Source: Pseudomonadota bacterium (GTDB lineage: Bacteria; Myxococcota; Myxococcia; Myxococcales; Anaeromyxobacteraceae). From it: 6,474 nt of DNA. The stretch is taken from positions 1-6,474 of the forward strand of contig JAEYZK010000271.1 of assembly GCA_023428085.1 (NCBI GenBank), given 5' to 3'. Shown here piece after piece: positions 1 through 4,251 of this stretch (positions are counted from its first letter, which is position 1; every line of letters begins with the position of its first letter). Both the position numbers and the translations under genes were made by a program. The notes under the pieces were generated by a model. That model ran no database searches. It saw nothing but the letters and a program-made list of their open reading frames with translations, and had not been told where the DNA came from.

Positions 1-18
1 CCTGAGCTATCCCCTCAG
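1..18 (+). repeat. IS left terminal inverted repeat (imperfect)
   Basis: CCTGAGCTATCCCCTCAG aligns with the reverse complement of 1228-1244, CTTGAGGATCCCCCCAG, with one single-base gap and three mismatches. It contains the transposase stop codon (15-17). The true outer tip may lie before base 1. Confidence 0.6.
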
Positions 19-1169
19 ATCACCCCGAGCATTTCACGGAAGGTGGCCTGATTCCGAACCAACTCGTCGAACGCTTGCACGAGCGGCAGGGCCCGCTCGT
101 CGCGCATCGTGAGGAGCCAGTCGAAGTAGAAGAGCCCCTGGTTGAGCAACGAGTGCGTTCGCTCCTTCGACGTGTTCGCCTTCATGCGCCGGTCGAGCCC
201 GACCGCCTCGCCGGCGGCACCGAGCAGGGTCAGCAGCGCGGCCGCGACGGCGCCCACGAGAAGGATCCTGTCGCGGCGTTCCGGCGAGCCGATGCGGGTA
301 TCGGAGAGGCCCATCCCGAACCGCAGGTTCCTCATGTCCCGGAAGCTCTCCTCGATGGTGAAGCGCCTGGAGTAGAGGTTCACGACCTCCGCGGCGGGCT
401 TGTCACCGAAGCTCGTCGCGAGATGCCAGGCGTCCTTCATCCCCTTCGCCTTCAGGCACACCACCCCGCCGAGCTGACGGCCCTCCCGGGTGACGCGGGC
501 TCCCCGGAGCAGCAGGGACCGACCGTTGTTGGGCGTCCACGCGAGCGCCGACTTCGTCTCGCCTTCCGCGCTCGTGACCTTGATGACGCCCCGGAAGCGC
601 ACGACGAAGTCGAACCCGAGTTGGTCCTTCAGGAGTTCGTAGAACTTCTGGTCACCAAAGCCGCGATCAGCGAGGACGGTGACCTTCACATCGGCAGGGA
701 GCACCTCGTGAAGGCGCTCGATGACCTGGTCCTCGTACTCGTTGCGCCATCCCTGCATCGTGGACTTCTTCACCGTCTTCCAGATCAGCGGCGTCGCCCG
801 GCCATGCTTCGTGACGAGGTAGATGGCGATGGTGGACTGGTTGTCGGGGTCGTAGTCGGTCCAGTCTATGGCCACCAGGATCTCGGGCCGGGTGCCGATC
901 ACGTACGGGACCCAGCTCGCGAACAGCGTCCAGACGTCCACGCCGGTGTTCGAGAAGAACCGGTCCACCTGCTTGATGGCGTGCTTGGGATCGAGGTCCT
1001 TGGCGACGGCCAGCGCCCGGCCGATGGCGCCCACCGCGAGACGCGCTCCCTGGAGCGCGCCGACGGTGGCGTTCGCGAGCGAGGCCACGCGCTTGGCGTG
1101 GAGGTCGTAGTCGAAGATCGAGGACACGAAGTCGTGCACGCGGCGAGGGCGGATGGCTTGGGTACGCAT
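15..1169 (-). CDS. IS4-family DDE transposase
   Basis: This 384-residue protein should catalyse cut-and-paste transposition of the surrounding element. The DDE/RNase H-like core is visible: the first Asp in AIDWTDY (D102), the second in LADRGFGD (D168), and the catalytic Glu in YSRRFTIEESFRD (E273). The last region fits the IS4 signature Y-(2)-R-(3)-E-(6)-K/R, with Y266, R269, E273 and R280 in place of the usual Lys. An all-helical N-terminal region (about residues 1-95) precedes the core. Length is normal for the family and there is no frameshift. The ATG at 1169 is the first start in this frame, with only a weak GCGGGG upstream. It reads away from the toxin/immunity cassette, with 82 bp between its start and the immunity gene end. 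Assignment to the IS4 family is firm; the subgroup is not determined. Confidence 0.93.
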   Translation of the reverse strand: MRTQAIRPRRVHDFVSSIFDYDLHAKRVASLANATVGALQGARLAVGAIGRALAVAKDLDPKHAIKQVDRFFSNTGVDVWTLFASWVPYVIGTRPEILVAIDWTDYDPDNQSTIAIYLVTKHGRATPLIWKTVKKSTMQGWRNEYEDQVIERLHEVLPADVKVTVLADRGFGDQKFYELLKDQLGFDFVVRFRGVIKVTSAEGETKSALAWTPNNGRSLLLRGARVTREGRQLGGVVCLKAKGMKDAWHLATSFGDKPAAEVVNLYSRRFTIEESFRDMRNLRFGMGLSDTRIGSPERRDRILLVGAVAAALLTLLGAAGEAVGLDRRMKANTSKERTHSLLNQGLFYFDWLLTMRDERALPLVQAFDELVRNQATFREMLGVI

Positions 1170-1227
1170 GGGCCCCGCACCATGATCTCAAGTCCACGGA
1201 GGGTCTACAACTTGGCCCGTCCCATGA

Positions 1228-1244
1228 CTGGGGGGATCCTCAAG
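1228..1244 (-). repeat. IS right terminal inverted repeat (imperfect)
   Basis: The reverse complement reads CTTGAGGATCCCCCCAG and pairs with 1-18. Similarity does not continue inward past the CAG, so the repeat appears to be about 17-18 bp long. The neighbouring candidate immunity gene ends only 7 bp beyond it. Confidence 0.6.
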
Positions 1245-1251
1245 CGGCCCT

Positions 1252-1566
1252 TCATTTCAGAAGCTCATCCAAGTACTCCAAGTGCGCTGGCTGCAGTCGG
1301 CTGCGGAGGACGGCCAGAGGTTGGAGGGACTGTCGGTCGAGGTTGTGCCAGGCCTTCAAGTCACACAGGGCGTTGAGCTCGGCCTCCTGGCAAGCTGGCA
1401 GCGACTCCTGCAGCGCCGCAGTCATCAGCCCATTTATGAGCGCGTCCACCTCGCCGGCACCTAACGACTTATGGATGTCCGTGACCTCGTCCGCCGCCCG
1501 TTCTCGCACGTCAGGCTCGGAGGACCGTAGCCCCTCCAGCAGCCGCTCAACCAAAGGTTCTTGCAT
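1252..1566 (-). CDS. Candidate immunity protein, HEAT-like helical repeat
   Basis: This 104-residue soluble protein has no signal peptide. Its N-terminal half has the amphipathic rhythm of HEAT repeats (LVERLLEGLRSSEPDVRERAA, about residues 5-25, then EVDALINGLMTAA at 39-51 and EAELNALCDLKAWH at 61-74), ending in LEYLDELLK. The likely job is to bind and block the toxin encoded just upstream. That is inferred from position: only 4 bp separate the toxin stop from this start, and small partners directly downstream of toxin tips are typical immunity genes. The ATG at 1566 is chosen because GGAGGAG sits 7 nt upstream and overlaps the toxin stop; further in-frame starts upstream give residues that look like antisense of the toxin gene. 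The gene ends 7 bp before the IS right end and looks complete. It could instead be an unrelated HEAT-like protein. Confidence 0.72.
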   Translation of the reverse strand: MQEPLVERLLEGLRSSEPDVRERAADEVTDIHKSLGAGEVDALINGLMTAALQESLPACQEAELNALCDLKAWHNLDRQSLQPLAVLRSRLQPAHLEYLDELLK

Positions 1567-1570
1567 GGCC

Positions 1571-2014
1571 TCACTCCTCCCAAACGAACGGGATGTGCGT
1601 CGCGTTCGCGGCCGCCGGATCGTAGTGCGGGCTGTTGGGGTTGTGAACATTCCTCGGGTAGAGGTTACCGTCCACGTCCATGTACTGCTTTCCCACCTGG
1701 ACCCGATACGTAGGGCCGGTTGCCGCGTTCGACCCCGCCGGTGCGGTGCCATCGGGACCGTGCGCTCGGAAGCGGACCGTCTGCCCCTGCTCGTTCACCC
1801 ACTTGTACTCCACTCCGTACTGAGCCCCGCCCGCCGGATCAGGCTTGAGGATGCGAACTTGGGCGTCGGCGGGGATGTTCCGAAGCGGTGGAGGCACCCG
1901 AGTCCCAGCCGTTGCATCCGCTCCGGAAACGAGGGGATCGGTCAGGACCCCAAGACCTGCATCTGCTACTCCAAGGAGGACAGGGTCGCCTGTCTGTGAG
2001 TTCAATATGCGCAC
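1571..2014 (-). CDS. Polymorphic toxin type 30-like C-terminal toxin domain, orphan or 5'-truncated
   Basis: The 147-residue frame carries a C-terminal domain (about residues 40-147) that I recognise as resembling polymorphic toxin type 30 (Ntox30/Bacterial toxin 30). Its hallmarks here are PPPLRNIPADAQVRIL, PDPAGGAQYG, APAGSNAATG, YRVQVGKQYMD and a His-rich end HNPNSPHYDP...THIPF (residues 124-143). Such domains normally sit at the tip of large secreted proteins (Rhs or other delivery carriers) and kill competing cells. No carrier is present here: the only start is a GTG at 2014 with no Shine-Dalgarno sequence, and an in-frame TGA lies about 65 bp further upstream. Upstream residues read antisense to the next gene. 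The simplest reading is a displaced toxin tip that lost its carrier, still coupled to its immunity gene. Catalytic residues are not established here; the family call is from memory of its motifs. Confidence 0.72.
   Translation of the reverse strand: MRILNSQTGDPVLLGVADAGLGVLTDPLVSGADATAGTRVPPPLRNIPADAQVRILKPDPAGGAQYGVEYKWVNEQGQTVRFRAHGPDGTAPAGSNAATGPTYRVQVGKQYMDVDGNLYPRNVHNPNSPHYDPAAANATHIPFVWEE
1574..1580 (-). promoter_or_regulatory. Ribosome binding site of the immunity gene
   Basis: GGAGGAG on the minus strand lies 7 nt before the ATG at 1566 and inside the last codons of the toxin gene (its stop is 1571-1573). This strong site decides the immunity start and implies that immunity can be translated whenever the toxin message is made. 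Confidence 0.75.
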
Positions 2015-2669
2015 CGGTGATGTGCCACAAATGACGCTGCTGGGGTTCGATGCACGCGAGGAGTACCTCGGCTCATGGGATCAGGCGCGACGGGAACGCT
2101 ACCTCCTGGTCTGCGATGTGCCGAAGCCGTACTCGGTGGACGTGCTCGTCTGGCCCAGCATCTTCGGAGACGGAATGGGCGAACAGCAGCAGGTGGAAGC
2201 CGGGCCCAAGCTCCGACTCACCTCGACATGGCGAGGGCCGAACGCTCCGCTCTGGGAGGACCTCGGAGTGCTTCAAGAAGCCATCGCAGAAGCACCCCGC
2301 CAGCAGTACACGCTCGTGGCGGTGAGTGAGGTGAACGTCAATCCGTCATTGGGCGAGCCGCCAGAAATAGCGGGATTGGCGCCTGCGAGAAGCCCCGCCG
2401 CGCTGAACGACGGATGGTCGCTCCTTGGGTACGACGTCGCGGACCGCTACTTCATTAGTGGGCTAACCAATTGCGGCTACGAGCCTGATGAGACCCGCAG
2501 AGTTGCGGCACAACGCTGGTCTGCTCGCTTGAACGCTCATCACCTGTTCGACGAAGCTGCAGATGCTAGCCGCTTCTCGGCCGAGGTGGCTCCCCGCGTA
2601 CCGGAGCACGCACCGTTCTTTGTGTTTGCATTGCATGCCGTCTCCGATGCGCGGCAAAGCGCGCCATGA
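2007..2669 (+). CDS. Conserved-looking protein of unknown function, possible immunity protein
   Basis: This 220-residue protein appears cytoplasmic, with no signal peptide or membrane segment. I do not recognise a named family with certainty. Real coding is supported by an ordered, non-repetitive composition: RYLLVCDVPKPYSVDVLVWP (residues 31-50), a central WSLLGYDVADRYFISGLTNCGY (137-158), and a closing ARLNAHHLFDE plus VPEHAPFFVFALH (173-210). The late block, with a 'moves away, stays in sight' mix of Trp, His and Phe, resembles hypothetical proteins I associate with myxobacterial genomes. Position beside a toxin tip suggests an orphan immunity gene, which is inference only. The start could be ATG 2007 or ATG 2031 (M9); neither has a good ribosome site, and AAGGAGG at 1973-1979 is too far away. 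The 2007 start overlaps the divergent toxin start. The stop overlaps the next gene in ATGA. Confidence 0.7.
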   Translation: MRTGDVPQMTLLGFDAREEYLGSWDQARRERYLLVCDVPKPYSVDVLVWPSIFGDGMGEQQQVEAGPKLRLTSTWRGPNAPLWEDLGVLQEAIAEAPRQQYTLVAVSEVNVNPSLGEPPEIAGLAPARSPAALNDGWSLLGYDVADRYFISGLTNCGYEPDETRRVAAQRWSARLNAHHLFDEAADASRFSAEVAPRVPEHAPFFVFALHAVSDARQSAP

Positions 2670-2989
2670 CTTGTCGCATGCGTACTGAACTGTTCGTAGC
2701 TGCCGGCTGCCTCGCTTTTCTTAACTGCACCTCCCCCACCGCCCCGCCGCCCACGGGCCCGAACGCCACCATCACCGGGACCGTGGTCGAGCGGGTCGAT
2801 GGGGCGCCGTACTCGTTCCTGCGGCTGGAGACGGAGACCGGGCAGATGTGGGTCGCCGTGCCGATGGCCGAGGTTCCGAAGAAGTCGAAGGTCACCGTGA
2901 AGAACGGGGCGACCTTGAAGAACTTCGAGTCGAAGCAGGCCGGCAGGAAGTTCGAGGCGGTGGTGTGCGGGGTGATGGAGAAGGGGTAG
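2666..2989 (+). CDS. NrfJ-like small exported (lipo)protein with OB-fold-like domain
   Basis: This 107-residue protein has an N-terminal hydrophobic export signal (about residues 8-20), a Pro/Thr-rich linker, then a compact beta-rich domain at 36-105 with GTVVERVDGAPYSFLRLET, GQMWVAVPMAEV and a KVTVKNGATLKNFESK stretch. That pattern matches small NrfJ-like or OB-fold-like periplasmic proteins of delta-proteobacteria, whose molecular role is poorly defined. Two cysteines, C15 (VAAGC) and C21 (FLNC), could be lipidated, but neither is an ideal lipobox, so a lipoprotein is possible, not certain. ATG 2666 overlaps the previous stop (ATGA), which would couple translation; ATG 2678 (M5) is an alternative and lies in a repeat discussed separately. 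The following gene fragment begins 6 bp after its stop, so the three probably shared a transcript. Confidence 0.72.
   Translation: MTCRMRTELFVAAGCLAFLNCTSPTAPPPTGPNATITGTVVERVDGAPYSFLRLETETGQMWVAVPMAEVPKKSKVTVKNGATLKNFESKQAGRKFEAVVCGVMEKG
2672..2680 (+). repeat. Direct repeat copy 1 (TGTCGCATG)
   Basis: TGTCGCATG here is repeated exactly at 3613-3621. With the flanking bases the match is 12 of 14 (TGTCGCATGCGTAC against TGTCGCATGTGCAC). The copies bracket the lipoprotein gene, the broken PIN-like gene and the transposon remnant. A chance match is possible at this length. Confidence 0.4.
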
Positions 2990-2995
2990 GCCACC

Positions 2996-3170
2996 ATGCT
3001 GCGGCGCCTCGGCAACGGCCAGCTTGAAGTCTCGGTCAGGCCGCCGCTCGTCTACTTCGACCACTGGGCCCTCCGGGAGGTCTCGTCCTCGGCGTCCACG
3101 CAGGAGCACCTGCTGGAGACCTTCCGCTCGCGCGGGACGCTGATGGTCTCCCTCATCAACATGGTGGAGC
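2996..3170 (+). pseudogene. 5' fragment of a PIN-like (putative nuclease) protein gene, truncated
   Basis: The first ~58 codons look genuine: a short beta-type opening (LGNGQLEVSV), then RPPLVYFDHWALREVS (residues 15-30) and GTLMVSLINMVE (47-58). The 'VY-(F/L)-D-H-W-A' opening with a conserved Asp, followed by a 'S-x-(L/I)-N-(x)-(M/L)-E' element, is like the first two acidic motifs of PIN-type RNase folds, so I suggest a PIN-like protein without certainty. AAGGGGTAGG just ahead of ATG 2996 is a plausible ribosome site, 6 bp after the lipoprotein stop. From about codon 59 the frame continues open to 3610, but its residues become antisense of an ATPase gene reading the other way. The real gene is therefore cut at roughly 3165-3172 and lacks its remaining catalytic motifs. 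A truncated product is possible but unlikely to be functional. Confidence 0.6.
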
Positions 3171-3418
3171 GTGGCGTTGTGGCAGTAGGTGAGCCGGTAG
3201 CCTGCCTCGGGCAGCCGAGCGCGCACGGCGCGCAGGACGCACGTCTTGCCGACGCCGGGGTCGCCGGTGAGGAGCACGGAGGCATGCTCGGAGACGGCCT
3301 CGCAGAGCTCGTCCACGACGCCAGCCTTGGAACTCGGGAGCCAGAGATCGGCGTCGGCGATCTCCTTCGAGAAGGGCGCGGCCTTGAGGCCGAACGCGCC
3401 GAGGTAGGTCTCGCTCAT
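3166..3418 (-). pseudogene. ExeA-like AAA ATPase of a transposon, 3'-truncated
   Basis: The first ~84 codons match the transposon-borne ExeA-type AAA+ ATPases that assist a partner DDE transposase. YLGAFGLKAAPFSKEI (residues 5-20) is the typical opening, followed by LWLPSSKAGVVDEL (25-38), Walker A in TGDPGVGKT (51-59) and YRLTYCHNATL (74-84). ATG 3418 is clear because the transposase stop overlaps it. Family members are normally some 250-300 residues long with Walker B, sensor and arginine-finger motifs; here these are absent. After about residue 84 the frame remains open but reads antisense of the PIN-like fragment (HHVDEGDHQRP and onward), so the gene ends at a rearrangement near 3165. Without Walker B it cannot hydrolyse ATP normally. 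Confidence 0.8.
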
Positions 3419-3612
3419 CGATCGCCCTCCTCGCCGCGGCGGCGGCCGGTGGCGCGGTCGAGGAGTGCGCCTGCGGGATCGAACGGCGTCACGCGCGGCT
3501 CGTCGGGCGCGTCCGGCCGGCGAGGCGGCCGCTTGCGGTGGGCGTTGGCCTTGGGATCGACGGGGTGGAGCGGCAGGCGCTGGCCCTCGTGCTCGACCAG
3601 AGGCCAATAGCA
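3415..3612 (-). pseudogene. 3' end of a DDE transposase gene (Mu/IS481-type C-terminal region)
   Basis: The last 65 codons survive: CYWPLVEHEGQRLPLHPVDP, then a basic KANAHRKRPPRR stretch and a variable tail ending GRRRGEEGDR. The 'YWPLVEHEG-RLPL-PVDP-AN' block is the C-terminal region of transposases that pair with an ExeA-like ATPase. The stop (3415-3417) overlaps the ATPase start in ATGA, the usual arrangement for such a pair. Upstream of the Cys codon (3610-3612) the frame stays open but its residues (GWRQPGEPRRPRAHAT) look like antisense of the next gene, so the fragment ends near 3612. The catalytic core is entirely missing. Confidence 0.75.
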
Positions 3613-4058
3613 TGTCGCATGTGCACGTGGACGCCTTGGCTCGCCAGGTTGCCGCCAGCCTCCTGCGGGACTTCCTGGCAGGTCGCATCAGCAATATGGA
3701 GTTGGACAGGGGATTCCCGGAGCGTTCCCGGGACCCCGGGATACATGCGGTCTACCGACAGACATTCGGCTTCCAAGATGACGTAAGGGAGTTCCACGCT
3801 ACGGGACGGTTCGCGGTCGAGGGACCGACGCGGGAGGTGCTCGACCGTTGCGTGCTGTTCCTGGAGACTCGCCTCCCCTACGAGTGGTCGTTGCCGCTGG
3901 CCGACGTAATCCTCCGCGCGTACGCACCCCTGGCGCGAAAGCCGAGGCCCACGGGGGACCGCTCTGTCTGGCCGTTCTTTCGCCGTGCCGACTTCGCGTC
4001 GGCGCAGAGTTTGGCACAGGGCACCGACTCCACCGTGACGGAACGTGAGGAGCCCTAG
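3612..4058 (+). CDS. Conserved-looking protein of unknown function (148 aa)
   Basis: This soluble protein has no signal peptide or membrane span. I cannot assign a family. It opens with a helical HVDALARQVAASLLRDFLAG (residues 4-23), then NMELDRGFPERSRDPGIHAVYRQTF (29-52) with alternating acidic and aromatic residues, CVLFLETRLPYEW (80-92) and near the end SVWPFFRRADFASA (118-131). The ordered W/F/Y placement and Asp/Glu-rich first half argue for a genuine folded protein. ATG 3612 has only a weak AGAGG upstream (about 8 nt) and falls exactly at the edge of the transposon remnant, so the original start and promoter may have been replaced. GTG 3621 or 3627 are alternatives. Given its neighbours, an immunity-type role is conceivable but unproven. 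It reads toward the ABC operon, tail to tail. Confidence 0.65.
   Translation: MSHVHVDALARQVAASLLRDFLAGRISNMELDRGFPERSRDPGIHAVYRQTFGFQDDVREFHATGRFAVEGPTREVLDRCVLFLETRLPYEWSLPLADVILRAYAPLARKPRPTGDRSVWPFFRRADFASAQSLAQGTDSTVTEREEP
3613..3621 (+). repeat. Direct repeat copy 2 (TGTCGCATG)
   Basis: This is the second copy of the TGTCGCATG repeat found at 2672-2680. It lies in the first codons of the 148-residue gene, at the boundary with the transposase fragment. Confidence 0.4.
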
Positions 4059-4234
4059 ATGCGCCGCCAGTCGCCCTCGCCGCACCGAGGTTGCCGGCCA
4101 TCGGCTCGCGGACGAGCGTGAACGTCCAGCAGAGAGCAACAAAGCCTCACTCGGCGCCGCACACGAGCGCAACCAGGGCGCCGGAGAGGCCTTTCACTGT
4201 TTCACCCCTCGACCATCGGGCGCGATCCTCGCAC

Positions 4235-4250
4235 GGCGCCCGCCGGCGCC
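4235..4250 (-). terminator. GC-rich hairpin just after the permease gene, possible terminator
   Basis: GGCGCC CGCC GGCGCC can fold into a 6-bp all-GC stem with a 4-base loop. It starts one base past the permease stop (4252-4254) on the minus strand. There is no U-tract, so it may slow polymerase or stabilise the message end instead of terminating intrinsically. The rest of the interval 4059-4251, between the convergent genes, holds no gene or repeat I can support. Confidence 0.3.
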
Positions 4251-4251
4251 C

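Larger units (their letters stand above)
1..1244 (-). mobile_element. IS4-type insertion sequence, apparently complete
   Basis: One DDE transposase gene fills this element, flanked by imperfect terminal inverted repeats at 1-18 and 1228-1244. The repeats match at 14 of 17 aligned positions with one gap. The left repeat contains the transposase stop codon, while the right repeat lies about 60 bp upstream of its start, a compact layout common for single-gene elements. Because the window begins at base 1 of the left repeat, the true left end may lie outside, and a target-site duplication cannot be tested. The transposase frame has no visible damage, so the copy may be active or recently inserted. 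It landed 7 bp past the stop codon of the candidate immunity gene and spared that gene. Confidence 0.75.
3166..3612 (-). mobile_element. Remnant of a two-gene transposon (DDE transposase plus ExeA-like ATPase)
   Basis: About 447 bp keep the 3' end of a transposase gene and the 5' end of its partner ATPase, joined by an ATGA overlap. Both outer ends are cut inside coding sequence, so no terminal repeats remain and the piece cannot move by itself. It sits between a truncated PIN-like gene and an unknown gene that begins at its right edge. It is unrelated in sequence to the IS at 1-1244. Confidence 0.75.

Noticed and set aside
1170..1227. Possible promoter of the transposase (TTGTAG, 17 bp, GATCAT)
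   Set aside because: Each hexamer matches the sigma-70 consensus at only about three positions; not distinguishable from chance.
75..1376. Long rightward open frame opposite the IS transposase
   Set aside because: Arg/Glu/Val/His-biased composition typical of the antisense of a GC-rich gene; the opposite strand has an intact transposase with catalytic residues.
1567..1752. N-terminal extension of the candidate immunity protein to 166 codons
   Set aside because: The extra part is Arg/Thr/Ser-rich and overlaps the toxin in another frame; the strong ribosome site points to the ATG at 1566.
1845..2006. Possible 54-codon N-terminal extension of the 220-aa protein
   Set aside because: The extension is antisense of the toxin domain and has shadow-like composition rich in Arg, Pro, Ser and Thr.
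2540..3694. 384-codon leftward frame containing the ExeA-like ATPase start
   Set aside because: Only residues coded from 3418 down to about 3166 match the ATPase; the parts before and after are antisense of other genes, so it is not one protein.
3726..3741. Perfect inverted repeat TCCCGGG-AC-CCCGGGA
   Set aside because: Lies inside the 148-aa coding region, has only a 2-base loop and no U-tract; likely a by-product of GC-rich codons.
4059..4121. Short rightward frame starting right after the 148-aa gene stop (MRRQSPSPHRGC...)
   Set aside because: Only 20 codons, basic low-complexity composition, no own ribosome site.
4147..4197. Sixteen-codon leftward GTG frame with a hydrophobic VALVCG stretch after a GAGGGG-like site
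   Set aside because: Resembles the start of a lipoprotein signal but ends after 16 codons; too short to support a gene.
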